Shown piece by piece: positions 35,868 to 46,753 of a DNA stretch of 64,000 nucleotides. The position numbers were made by a program, and so were the translations under genes. Within the stretch, counting starts at the first letter, position 1, and every line of letters begins with the position of its first letter. The notes beneath the pieces were generated by a model. It did not search any database. It saw only the letters and a list, made by a program, of their open reading frames with translations, and was not told where the DNA came from. The stretch is from Isoperla grammatica (Eukaryota; Arthropoda; Insecta; Plecoptera; Perlodidae), in assembly GCA_945910005.1 (NCBI GenBank), contig OX246747.1, positions 8,519,966-8,583,965 of the forward strand, written 5' to 3'.

Positions 35868-38602
35868 CTATTCTCGTAAAGTGACTGGAGATCCCCTATT
35901 TAGGCCGTCTTTTAGGCCAGGGTATTTGTGTTTGTATACGTGATTGGTTGCCCCAATGTTTGATATTAATGGGTTGCTATGCTTAGCGGCTTTGTCGAGG
36001 AAAGTAGTTGTCATATTTTGTAGTACTTCGTGTATGGATGATACACCGAATCCCTTACGTATGATTTCGTTACTCACGTACCATGGTGATTTAGATGCAA
36101 TTCTGAGAATTCTGTTTTGTGTGCTGTCTAGTTTTTGTAAGTAAGTGCCGGCTGCATGAGCCCATACTGGTGCTGCATACGTGATGATCGGTCTGATCAG
36201 CATTTTGTAAGTGAGGAGGGTGTTGCTTGTGGAGAGGTGGCTTTTGCTATTGATCATTGGGTAGAGTAGTGCTGTTCTAGTGTTAACCTTTTTGACTGTT
36301 TCTCGGATGTGAGTTCGCCACGTTAATTTTCCATCTAAATGAACACCTAGGTATTTGGCTTGATCACATTGCGGTATGGTTTCGTCGAATAGTGTGAGCT
36401 CGTCGTGTTGAGTTTTGGGTTTCTTTTTAAATTTAGAAAATAGTACAGTGACGCTTTTGGTGACATTGATTTTTCTATATATATTTTTCTAAGGTTGTTA
36501 AAGCTGTTTGCAGTCTGTTGTAAGCTGCTTTAGCAGTCCACGATCTCGCAAGGAGAGCGGTGTCGTCTGCATATAGCGCGAATGTTACTCCCGCTGTTTT
36601 AGGCAGGTCATTAATATAAATTGAGATTAGGATGGGCCCCAGGATGGACCCTTGGGGGACGCCTGCGTGTACTGGTCGTAGTGTGGATGTACTATTGCCC
36701 TGAGAAACTTGAAATTGCCTTCCTGATAGATAAGATATTAATAAATTTATGAGGTACGGGAGGAATTTTAGTTGTAGCAGCTTATAATATAAACCGTTGT
36801 GCCAGACCTTGTCAAATGCAGTAGCTATGTCAAGGAACACAGCTGCAGTGACTCGATTAGAATTGAATCCATCTGTTATCTCGTCCACTACTCTAGCAAG
36901 CTGCTGGGTGGTGGAGTGGCATTTTCGGAAACCAAATTGCTCGTTTATTAGAATGTTATTATTATAGATATGTTTGAGGAGACGGGTGTATATAACTTTC
37001 TCGTATAACTTGAGATACCTGTTAGTAAGCTGATAGGTCTATAGTTTTGTGGGAAAGTCGGGTCTTTCCCTGGTTTCGGGAACATGATTACATTGGATAT
37101 TTTTAGCTTTGGTGAAAAATGAGCAAGTCTAGTCATGGCATTGAAAACGTTAGTGATCAGCTTAATTACTCTATCTGGCAGGTGTTTTAGTGCAATATTC
37201 GGGATCCCATCCATGCCTGGGGCTTTCCTATTTTTTAGACAATAAATGTGGGCCTTCAGTTCAGCCAGTGAAATTATTGCTTGGGGGGTATGATTCTATC
37301 GCTATTGTTTTCATCTGTGAGATATTGTCGTATTGTGTTTTCTACACGTCTAATGTGTGACTGGGAAGCTGGGTCGTTATTAGGGGTGAAAGTTTCTTCT
37401 AACGTGTCCGCCATGGCCGTGGCTGTCTGCTCGTCGGAAAATGCCATGCCATTTCTCCCATGGAGTGGAGGGTTACCCCTACGCGGTCTGGTCATTCTCC
37501 TGGTCATTTCCCAACGAGATTTGTCTGTGGTTGCTAAGCTTTCAAGCTTGGTTTTCCATAGAGAATTTTTATGATCTGATATTCTTGTTTTGATGTTTCC
37601 CTCCATTGTGTTTAGTAGTGATTTGATATGGGGTGTGCGGTGTTTTTGCCAGAGTCTCCGTTCTTTGTTTTTGGCTTGAATGGATTTTATCAGTTCGGGC
37701 GGCAATGAATAGGGGTCCTGAGTGTTGACTGGCCGTGGAGGAGGGGTGCTGTTAGACAGTGACGTGGTTATTGCATTTATTAGGTTATCCAGGCATTCAT
37801 CTACCTCCTGCGCGGTACTGAGGGGAGGAGCTGCCGTGTAATCTGAGATCCATTCATTGAGCAATTAATTGTAAGTGGGCCAGTCTGTTTTGTTAGCATT
37901 TATTCTTGGTGGCGCTGTGTTTGTGGTTGGGGTATCCCCATAGATGATACATAAGGGGTTGTGGTCGGAACTTAAAATTGATGGTGAACTGACTTCTATG
38001 GAATTAGTGATATTACGGGTGATTACTATGTCTAGCCTAGCTCCGGTTGGGGGAAAGTGCGTTGGGGTAAGTGGGCTATGCACTTCTAATCCTCGCAGAG
38101 TTACATGATGTAATAGGGCGTGTCCAGTAACAGTGGTTAATCTTGAATGCCAAGCAGTGTGCTTGGCATTGAAGTCTCCTCCCATGATAGTTGGAATTGA
38201 GTCGCTTATTAGCTTGTCAATATCTGTGGTGTTTAACACGGCGCCTGGGGGTTTGTAAGCTGAGACAAGTTTGATGTATTCGTTGTTTAGTTTAATTCTA
38301 ACGCCGGTGGCCTCCATAGATTCTAGTTGGGGAATAATAATCGGGTGGTGCTGAATGTCAGATCGGACTGGTATGGCAGTTCCTCCTCCTCACTTCCCTT
38401 GGCGATCGTTGCGATATGTTATATATCTATGGTATCGGAATTTCATATTTTCTTTGAGGACAGTTTCTTGTAGAAGGCATATGTGTGTTTGCTCTTTCTT
38501 TAAGTGATAAAAGAGCTCCTCTTTTTTATTGTTAGTTACCGAGCTGGCGTTCCAGGAAAGAATCTTGAGGTTGGTCTGAGGGAGAGGTGGTTTATGGGCC
38601 AT
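35868..38602 (-). pseudogene. LINE 4 ORF2: endonuclease-reverse transcriptase
   Basis: Minus-strand blocks in order: LKILSWNASSV and CLLQETVLK (endonuclease start, 38602-38390), VSAYKPPGA, GGDFNAKHTAWHSR and LSSDHNPLCI (38317-37865), RRLWQKHRTPHIKS (37864-37274), FPKPGK...NYRPISLL (37214-36948), FLDIATAFDKVWHNGLYYKL, AGVPQGSILGPILISIYIND and ALYADDTALLARS (36888-36475), then the C-terminus RPIITYAAPVWAH to the stop at 35868. At least five frame changes or stops separate the parts. Related to LINE 3 and LINE 5 by linker and C-terminal motifs. Dead copy. Confidence 0.88.
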
Positions 38603-38920
38603 GTTGGCTAAGGGACTTTACTAAATGAATGGGCATGGCCATAGAGATTATTATTTCGAGTCTGTTTTGGTTGGAGGAGGCGTCAATGAGAGCGCTGAGC
38701 AGTTTGTTAGCCCAGCTGGTGACTTGGTCAATATTGAGGAGAGGGACTTCTTGAGTAGGTTGTCTTGGCTGTTTGTTAGGCGGTTGACGCTCGTCCTCTT
38801 CCGAGTCCGAGTCAGTAGATGAGTAGTTGGAGACGTCGCTGTTGTATTCGTATTCGTGATTCTTGGCTTTCTTGTCGTACCGTGTAAACCTTTCCGGTAC
38901 GAGCTGGGCGGCTGGTCTGG

Positions 38921-38938
38921 GGGGGGGGGGGGGGGGGA
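38921..38938. repeat. G-run in LINE 4 ORF1
   Basis: About 18 G on the plus strand, a proline run (CCC codons) on the coding strand, a likely slippage site. Confidence 0.85.
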
Positions 38939-39685
38939 ATTAGTAGTATCGTCGGGGGCCGAAGAGGGACCAGGATTGTCGTTGCTGTGGTTAGGAGTCG
39001 GTCGCCTAAACCAGACATTTTTCTTCGGGAGACGGGCTTCAACGTAGCTGCGTTCAGCGGGGCGTCTCTCGTGTTGTCTGGGTGGGCCTTGTCTTGCCAC
39101 GTTCCCGCCTTGGCGTCTCTTTGCTTCCTGGAAGGCTGGGCACCCCTTCCAGTTAGCAGTGTGGGATCCATTGCAGTTGGCGCAGGTTGGCTGGACGCTC
39201 CGTGTTTTCCCGCATTCTTGAGTTGGGTGTTGGAGACCGCATTTCACACATTTGTGCTTATTCGTGCAATATCTCGCGACGTGTCCGAATTTCTGACAGC
39301 GGTAGCACTGTGATGGACCTCCTGGAGCGTGATATTTTTCGATTGAGATGTTCGAAAAACATATCTTGGTGATTTCCAAAAGCTTCTTTGTGTGCGTCGG
39401 TTCGACTTTGACCACATACAGTGGCAGAAGAGGCTTCGGTTCTCTGCTACTTCTGAGCTGCGTGACTTCACACTCAATGTCTTGATTTTCTAAGTCTTCC
39501 TTGACCCAAGCTTCTCCTGCAGTCTTGTCGATGCCCCTTATTACGTATCTGATAGCGCGCTCGCTGATTGGCGTGAAGGTGTGAAATTCAGCCTTTACCT
39601 CGGTTAGAAATTTCACAACTGCTCTGAAGTCGCTGGGACTATTGACTTGGAGCTTGGTGGTTCCCGCTCTTGATTGAAAGGCGAA

Positions 39686-39722
39686 CCTGCCCAGGGACTG
39701 CCACCTTATCGTGGTGGGCAGG
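39686..39722 (+). ncRNA. Predicted HDV-like ribozyme head of the retroposon
   Basis: At the exact 5' end of this copy, nt 1-7 (CCTGCCC) pair with nt 31-37 (GGGCAGG), and nt 18-20 (ACC) pair with 28-30 (GGT), closing a 7-nt loop TTATCGT. The 7-bp P1, 3-bp P3 and the end of P1 at nt 37 are the HDV ribozyme layout. CTGCC (13-17) could form P2 with GGTAG or GGCGG downstream. A convincing catalytic-C joining strand was not identified, so self-cleavage is hypothetical. Same structure in copies at 6730, 23500, 48861, 53122, 54357 and 61597. Confidence 0.35.
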
Positions 39723-40072
39723 TTTGCGTGCTTTGTTGATCCCGAGAGCTATGCCGGCGGAAGCGTACGCTTCTGGTAGGGCCACCCAAGCCGGACTGGT
39801 CGAGGAGGAGAAGTCAGACGAAGTGCAGTCCACACCCCAATCCCCTTCCCCCCCACTGTCCCATTGATTATTTCTCCTCCCACTTGGCCCTGCCCTCCCT
39901 TGCTGGACTCCCGTATGACGACTCACGCGACGTACCATGGATCTGATTCGGATGTGGCTTTATTCTTCATTATTATCTTTCTCATCTTCATTATCACCCG
40001 CTCATCGTCTCGATTAGCCATCGTTGCATAAATATGAGACGTTAAACCCCATTAATCAATCAATCAATCATC
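39686..40072 (+). mobile_element. Short retroposon copy S2 (type A)
   Basis: Full-length type A copy, CCTGCCCAGGGACTGCCACC to ACGTTAAACCCCATTAATC with a (CAAT)n tail. 12-bp duplication TTGAAAGGCGAA at 39674-39685 and 40073-40084. Interrupts LINE 4 ORF1. Confidence 0.93.
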
Positions 40073-40620
40073 TTGAAAGGCGAATTCTTCTTTGCATAAG
40101 TCCTTCACTCCTTTAGCTATATTTTCGAACGATTCGATGTTTCTTAGGATTATCGGGGGCGGCCTTGGTGCGTTGTTGGTGGTTGGCGGCTCTCGGTTTA
40201 GATCTTCCTGTGGGCCTTGGTTGCTTGATTCAGTATCTTCGCCGTGATTCTCGAGCGCCTGGTATCTGTTGCTCGTGGGGATTTGCGCTACTGATTCTTG
40301 ACCTTGCTGTTTCTTGGCAGTTTTGTTAGTCTTCTTTTTTCTTTTTGCGCCCTTGTCTTGCGTCTGGGGGTTTTAATCGTCAGCAGTAATTGTTTTTCCC
40401 TTAAGGAACTCGTGTACTCTGTTCCTAGGGTCGGTAGGTGGTTCTTGGCTTTCTTGATCTTCTCGTGAAGCTATTTGCTCTATGTCCGCTACATCCTCGT
40501 TATATTCTTCTATGTCAGGGCTGTCTGGTGTGTCATATACCTCGACGTATTCCATGACGTCTTCTTTGTGCTTGCTTCGTGTACTCGGCATCTTGATGCG
40601 TATTGGGCCAGACCCGGCAC

Positions 40621-41626
40621 CTCCACCAAGTCGGGACCCGGCGCCTCCAAAGTCGGGATTTCGTAGTTAACCCGTGAAGGTCACGACGAGGGACAGAACC
40701 CCTCTCGCAGTTACTGGCAGTTTCTCCGACACGAACCGGACCGTGGGAAGGTGGGCAGGGAAGGGATAAGTCCCTAGAGCCTGGGAGGATGATTTATTTA
40801 AGGACTTTTAGCAAGGGCCAAGAGTAGGGCCTATCCTAATATAAATAACCTAGGGAGCTCACCCCTAGCGGGCTTATCCTAGGTTACTATATGTGGTCCA
40901 AGCTAGTAGTAGTCTCTTGCCGCCGCTGAGATGTGTTGATCTTGATATATAGCACTAGCGCTATATGTACTGTTGTTCCCTTCTTCAAGCTTCTTGATAC
41001 TTCTTGATAGCTTCCTGATAGCTTCCTGTTTTCCTGCACTCTTCTTACTTGGGCTCCTCAGTCAGGTGACTGGCACATCCAAGCTCCAAATCGGTTATGA
41101 TGACGACAAGTGGTACTACTACAGAATTGGCCTGAGCATGCCGAGGCAGCTCTATTTCTATGCCTATGCCGAATGTGGACATTCTCTATAGGGTGTCTAA
41201 TGTTAAAAAATTCATGACTTTTTTAGGCCTGACTGTTTTGAGCAAATCTACCATTGTCTCATGATCGATAAAATTCTAAGACTAGAAAAATACAGTAGGG
41301 GACTAACCATAACCTACTTAGTCACAGGTAATTAAAGACTTATAAAACTTTGTGAGGTATGGACAGAGCCATGCCCACCGTCAAGACAGCAATAACCAGC
41401 ATGCCCCAAGCGCATGCAGGCTAGTCAGAAACCTAAGAACTAGATGTTATTGCTACAGAAAGCAGAGAGTCAAGGAAAGAGAGTAGCCTCTAACGGGCAT
41501 GTCATACAACTAAATAAAAAGAGATTTGCCATTGGCATACTAACGAGAGTTACGCTAGCGTCAAGGTTTTCTACCAACTACGAAGATTTCCACCAAATGT
41601 GGTACGTAAAAGAACACTAAATTAGT
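40621..41626. other. LINE 5' UTR or spacer
   Basis: No gene supported. GATACTTCTTGATAGCTTCC repeats near 41000. Probably LINE 4 5' flank plus LINE 5 3' UTR. Confidence 0.4.
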
Positions 41627-42260
41627 CTACCTAGTGTCCAGGGTGCCCAGGGCTTCCACTGGCAATCTATATTTTCTTTGAAAAGCACCAACACTGGTGC
41701 CAATGCTTGCAATAAGCTGATTTTCGTGACCTTTGGCCTGTGCAAAGAATCTGCATGAGTGCTCTTTCAGAGTCTCTCTCAGGAACTTCGTACTGGTGTT
41801 TTTGTGGATGAGTTTGTTAGACACAAACCAGGGGGACTTGGTTGCGATTCTGAGAGCTTTGCTTTGCACAGTCTGCAGACTCTTTAGGTTAGATGCTGCT
41901 GCAGCAGCCCAAACCGGGGACGCATATAGTAGGACCGGTTTGATGAGCGAGTGGTAGATGGTGAAGCATTCTCGGTGCTGATTCCACTGCTCGCTCTGAG
42001 AATGGGATATAGCTGTGCTAGACGCGCATTAGCCTTGTCTGCAGTGTATTTTATGTGCTGCCTCCAGGTCAGCTTGCTGTCCAACAGAACCCCCAAGTAC
42101 TTGGCCTGCGTATTTTCATCTATTACTTCATCAAAGAAGATTAAGTCTTGATGATTTGTAACGATACGCTTCTTCTTCCTTGTAAAAAGGACTGTCACGC
42201 TCTTAGAGACATTAACCTTTACTCGCCATTTAGTGAACCATCTTTCTAGTTTGACAAGTG
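41627..42260 (-). pseudogene. LINE 5 reverse-transcriptase C-terminal fragment
   Basis: 5'-truncated jockey-type copy: WRVKVNVSKSVTVLFTRKKK, YLGVLLDSKLTWRQHI, then, after a shift near 41900, SKALRIATKSPWFVSNKLIH to the stop at 41627. Corresponds to the thumb and C-terminus of LINE 4 RT (RIASKSPWYVSNEII). The palm with FADD is missing. Confidence 0.8.
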
Positions 42261-42589
42261 GGTCTCTGTCTTGTTTATATTTATAGGTAATCTACTGCTG
42301 GTACCGGCCTTCTGATTGGTCGACCATTCGACCAATCGACAAGTCGGCCAGGTAGTTCGATTTGTGCTCACTCACAGCGCTGCCAGTAGCTGTGCGCAGT
42401 CGTTGATGTTACCGAGGCTGCTTAGGCCTCGCGGCGAACGGTGTCTCGTCGGCCGCCTGGACAAGGTGACCTAGCCCCGTTCAATGTGTACTATAGCGCA
42501 AACGATTTTTTTATTATATCTCGAGAACCACCAGAGTAATCCATATAAAAGTGGGCATTTTCCAATGTGTGCCGTCGAGCCACGTCGTT

Positions 42590-43392
42590 TGAGCCCACTA
42601 CTGGTGTCGTGACACTAACGGTACGCTCGTGACAGGCGTTTCCGGGTTCGAGGCGGGCGGCGTTTTCTACGCAGTCCGCCCCCATTATATGGGTCCGGCG
42701 GTCTCGCTGAGCGGCGCTCAGTTCATCGCAGCGGCCGGCGGGAGAGGGAGCTATGTACTAAACGTCGCCGGCACACACGCCCGCTCGCTCGCTCGATCGG
42801 CGGCCATGCCGTTCTAGATACAAATTGACGTCGATCTTGGTGTTAGATCTTGGCGCCGACGACGAGGAAGGTATCAATCGAAGCGTCTCGTCGCACTGAT
42901 TTAGAAACTGCTGTCAAACATGTGGCCAACGTGGGTCGTTACCACGCTAGGCGCCAAAAACCGGTACCGGTATGACGCCGGTATCGCCGATCTATGTGTT
43001 CCGATTTAGTGACGATAACTTGAGTAGGCTCATTCGAAGCGTCTCGTCGAACTGATTTAGAAACTGCGGTCAAACATATGGCCGACTGGGGTCGTTACCG
43101 AGCTATGAACAAAAGAACCGATCCCGCCAATGTACTTATGCCCGTTTTCCATGCAGACGCTACGCCGGCGTCGCCGATCTAGGTGTTCCGCCCTAGTGAC
43201 GACGACGTCAGTGGGCTCATTCGAAGCGTCTCGTCGCACTGATTTAGAAACTGTGGTCAAACATATGGCCGACGCTGGTCGTTACCGAGCTACGAATGAA
43301 AAACCGATTTCAGACAGTGTCAAAACGATTTTTTTCACTATGGCGACATCTGTTGTTTGTTCATAGCTCTGTAACGACCCATGTCGGCTATA
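42590..43392 (+). repeat. Inverted-array element, left arm
   Basis: Repeat units with TCATTCGAAGCGTCTCGTCG, ACTGATTTAGAAACTG and GGTCAAACATATGGCCGAC recur near 42880, 43030 and 43220; an outer block with GCGGCGTTTTCTACGCAGTC and CCCCATTATATGGGTCC is at 42655-42695. The orientation reverses after about 43330, and the mirror-image arm continues at 46754-47470. Confidence 0.75.
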
Positions 43393-43952
43393 CACGGAGA
43401 AAAATATTCACAAAACAAGTCTTGCTGACATATTATAGGACTTTATAGCAGGAATTCCTAGCTATTTAGAAAACTACTTTGCTCAAAACTAAAAATGTGT
43501 TTTGCTACGACCACAGTTTCATAATTAGCAGAACGGGTCGACAAATTAGCAAAAAGATTCATAGTTGTAAATAGTAGAAGTGCTTGGAAGACGTTCCCCT
43601 GTAAAATGGAAACACATCACTGAAAACTTTTACCGCCAAATTGGTTCAAAGCGTTTTGCTAGAAAACCCGAATAGTCCACTACACACGAAAATAGCGCGT
43701 AAAACAGCAGGCCTATTCTACTAGGGTACCATTGCAGTGCCTGAAATAAACCGCATGGCACCACAGAGGAATCTCTCGTAAAGCCGCCCGCTCATTGGCC
43801 GAAACTCAGTAAAAACCATTTTGATTGGCTTGATGTATGATCTTGACGAGAGTTTTTGGAAAGGTGAACGCAAATCGCGATTGAAACGGAATTTCTTAAA
43901 ATGTTTACGGAATGAGTGAGCGACCGTGTCGGCGTGTTTGTGATCATGCATC

Positions 43953-44259
43953 ATGGCTGACTCCTTCGTGGAGTCTACTTTAAGTTGCTGGGGCTACGGA
44001 CACGATGTTATAAACACGTTTAAAGGTAAGAATGTGATATTTATGTATTATTAATTGTCAGGCTTTGTTGTGATCTACTTGCTGAGAAAAAGATGTTCCA
44101 TTATGTTGTTGAAATCACTTAAAAAACTGGCCTAGGAGGCTAGGCCCCTAGCAGCTCGTGAAAGCATGGCTAGGCCTAGGCCTAGGCTAGGGGGCCTAGG
44201 TCTAGGCCTCTATCCCGAGACAGAACTTTGGTTAGGGCCCAGGCAGCCAAGGATTAAAG

Positions 44260-44292
<33 letters not shown>

Positions 44293-46098
44293 TTATATAT
44301 ATATATGTAATAAAAACACAATAGCCCTGCTTATATGCCTAGGCCCTAGGTCTAGGCCTAGGTTTCTCACTGGGAAGATTCTGAGCAAAGAGCCAGCTTC
44401 CAAAATTACAAATCATATTTATGCATATTGTTAGGCTATGGTGCTCGTAAGTGTATTGAAGCTTATTTCATTGACACCCGATTATCCATTATCAGTATGT
44501 GATTTTTTAAACTTCAATAGGCCTATTGCTTTATAATACGCCAAGTTTCCCGTTCTCGAAGCTCCTTGCCGGGCGTATTGTGCATCGGCCTAAAATGGCG
44601 TTTTACAATGGCCGAGTGCAGGAGGCATGTAATAGGAGGCTTATAGGAGGCCTAGGCCTAGGCCTATAATAATCTGAAATATCAATTTTATTTCAGCTGA
44701 GGAGATTGATACTGAGGCGTTATTCGCATTGGAGTATTTCATGTTGCCTAAGCTGTTCACTACCATTGGCCAACAAGCCAAATTTTGGCAAAAATTGGAT
44801 AGCCAGAGGGCCGCCAATAACGCTAGGCTTACTGACAGCTCAGTAAATAAGGTAGGCCTACCTTTATAAAATCTCAAATATTTTATATTTTAATTAATTA
44901 AATTAATTATTAAATTAATTAATTTAATTAATTATATTATAATTTTATATTTTATGTCCCCACATCACGTGGTCTGCCTCGATTCAGTGTTGGTTTCACT
45001 CGCGGCCGGTCACTAGCATCGGCTTGCTCCGTCTACCTATATTACTGGTCTAAGTTTGTTGCCAATTGTTGCTAAAATTGCAATACTGTGTTTCAATACA
45101 AATGTTTTGTTTTATGTTTTGTTTTGCCTATGTGACATGAAAGTGTGCAACCTTTTTCTGTATTTATTTATGATGTACCCTTATTTGGCACAATTCAGGA
45201 CATTATTGTTAATGATGTCAATAATGTATGCTTTATTTGCTGTTTATTTCATACAGACAGGTTCAATGATCATTGATTCATTGATCATTATCAAGGCTTT
45301 GAAGAAGTTAGTCAATCATATGGCTTGTTGTACCTATGACAAATTAGCATCTTCCACTCCCAAGTCTTCTTGCTTTTTTACCAATTGGAAAGAAATTCCT
45401 ATCTTTCCATCACATTGTGTAGTTAATAATTATGTTACTTCAAGCTAATTTGCCACTCTTCAAAGTAAGGTCGTAAACAAGTACTTTGTTGCCAATTGTT
45501 GCTAAAACTGCAATGCTGAGTAAAACTGCTTTATTTTATGTGTGTGACCTTGAAAATTGTCAACCACCAACCAATATGTATAACTGTATGCATTTTATAT
45601 GTGTGTATTTTATATGTGTGTTTTATATGGGTGTTGATTGATGTCGATTGATGTTTAATAAATATTTGTACTTATTTTCTGATTTTGTTGCCAATTGTTG
45701 CTAAAACTGCAATGCTGAGTAAAACTGCTTTATTTTATGTGTGTGACCTTGAAAATTGTCAACCACCAACCAATATGTATAACTGTATGCATTTTATATG
45801 TGTGTATTTTATATGTGTGTTTTATATGGGTGTTGATTGATGTCGATTGATGTTTAATAAATATTTGTACTTATTTTCTGATTTTGTTGCCAATTGTTGC
45901 TAAAACTGCAATGCTGAGTAAAACTGCTTTATTTTATGTGTGTGACCTTGAAAATTGTCAACCACCAACCAATATGTATAACTGTATGCATTTAATATGT
46001 GTGTATTTTATATGTGTGTTTTATATGTGATGTCGATTGATGTTTAATAAATATTTGTACTTATTTTCTGATTTTTATTTCAGAAATCCACTTTCTGA
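43953..46098 (+). CDS. Three-exon gene for an 80-aa SAM-like domain protein
   Basis: Exon 1 43953-44025 (ATG; donor AAAG|GTAAG), exon 2 44697-44851 (acceptor TTTATTTCAG; donor AAG|GTAGGC), exon 3 46084-46098 (acceptor TTTATTTCAG, codons KSTF then TGA). Junctions are in phase (73 + 155 + 15 nt). The product runs MADSFVESTLSCWGYGHDVI, an F-K-A-EEID block, LFALEYFMLPKLFTTIGQQA and KFWQKL, then a polar tail. Trp-Gly, F...EID, L..L and IG..FW..L spacing matches the five-helix SAM interaction domain, here nearly the whole protein. It lies entirely inside the CACGGAG element. No catalytic domain, so it may be a captured host exon set or an element accessory protein that could titrate SAM partners. 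An upstream ATG at 43946 opens only four codons. Confidence 0.55.
44262..44306. repeat. (TA)n microsatellite
   Basis: TATATATA repeat with one ACTT interruption in intron 1 of the SAM-like gene. Confidence 0.9.
44876..44948. repeat. AATTAATT palindromic AT block
   Basis: TTAATTAATTAAATTAATTA-type self-complementary sequence in intron 2. Confidence 0.8.
45484..46080 (+). repeat. Three tandem ~200-bp units with AATAAA
   Basis: Units starting TTTGTTGCCAATTGTTGCTA near 45486, 45684 and 45884, each ending with GTTTAATAAATATTTGTACT. A diverged half unit lies at 45056. They occupy intron 2 of the SAM-like gene right up to the exon 3 acceptor, so each unit carries a potential poly(A) signal. Confidence 0.92.
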
Positions 46099-46753
46099 TG
46101 CCACACCTTTCCATAGCCCAATCCTTTCACTGATTCAGTAGAATTATTTGTAATACCTGTAAAACTATTTTACTAGTGTAGCACATTAATTTACTGTACC
46201 AGTGAAACCATATACTCAAAGGGAAAACTAAATCTGTAGGATAGGAGAACCATTTTACTAAAGTAGCAATATGATTTGGTTTACTAGTAAAACATTTTTA
46301 CTATGTAGCAAACTGCATCTATGATATCAGTAAAGCACTTTTAAAGTATAGCAGAATAGATTGAATAACCAGCAAAACTGTTAAAAATTCCTTGGCAAAT
46401 ACTTGAATAAATCTGTAGAACAATATGTAAACTTAGTAAAACGTTTGTGGAGCACAGCGTTATATTTCGTGGGAGTCAGCGGAATGTTCGTAGTAATTAG
46501 GCTTCTTTATGTACTAATATTTGGATTCGTTTAGCTGATTTATAATTTTATGTTCTGTAAAGTTCAGAATAACATTACGAAATATTAGCGTATTGTCACG
46601 ATTTTACAGAATAACTGGTACACTGTAGAAGACAAAACGTGTTTTGACATTGTAGAAGAATGTTATCTAATGCCATTTCGAGCATTCTGTTTGTCTCCAA
46701 ACGCTTGAATTCTATCTAGTCTAGCAAAAGTTTTGAGAATTTTTTTCTCCGTG

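Larger units (their letters stand above)
38651..40591 (-). pseudogene. LINE 4 ORF1 with three CCHC knuckles
   Basis: Starts MPSTRSKHKEDVMEYVEVYD at 40591. A TAA at about 40373 breaks the frame, which then continues with NRYQALENHG and PPPIILRNIESFENIAKGV up to the retroposon at 39686-40072. It resumes with SDFRAVVKFLTEVKAEFHTF, ERAIRYVIRGID and the zinc knuckles CYRCQKFGHVARYC, CVKCGLQHPTQEC and CANCNGSHTANWKGC, then a proline-rich tail. The order (RRM-like/PRE_C2HC region, then knuckles) is that of jockey ORF1 RNA-binding proteins. Excising the retroposon with one copy of TTGAAAGGCGAA restores the frame across the insertion. Confidence 0.85.
35868..40620 (-). mobile_element. LINE 4, jockey-type, near full length
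   Basis: ORF1 (40591-38651) followed by ORF2 (38602-35868) on the minus strand, with a retroposon copy inside ORF1. The 5' UTR probably extends right of 40591; GGGACCCGGCACCTCC-type repeats at 40610-40660 may belong to it. The 3' UTR extends left of 35868. Ends not resolved. Confidence 0.75.
43393..46753. mobile_element. TA-flanked DNA transposon with CACGGAG termini
   Basis: 3361 bp with imperfect ~24-bp inverted ends starting CACGGAGAAAAA. TA lies on each side (43391-43392, 46754-46755). Joining the outer flanks across one TA recreates a repeat unit of the surrounding array (CATGTCGGCTATATGTTTGA versus the neighbouring inverted unit), which fixes both ends and the 2-bp duplication. Contents: a three-exon SAM-like gene, a tandem array and AT-rich repeats; no transposase frame is visible. 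TA points to Tc1/mariner/IS630-like mobilisation, but other TA-inserting superfamilies are possible. Confidence 0.8.

Noticed and set aside
35868..36257. Separate gene downstream of LINE 4 reverse transcriptase
   Set aside because: It is the frame-shifted C-terminus of the same ORF2, matching LINE 3 and LINE 5 C-terminal motifs.
45056..45448. 130-codon hydrophobic plus frame, apparent membrane protein
   Set aside because: Lies in intron 2 of the SAM-like gene, overlaps a diverged half unit of the tandem array, and has AT-driven Leu/Ile/Phe composition without a recognisable family.
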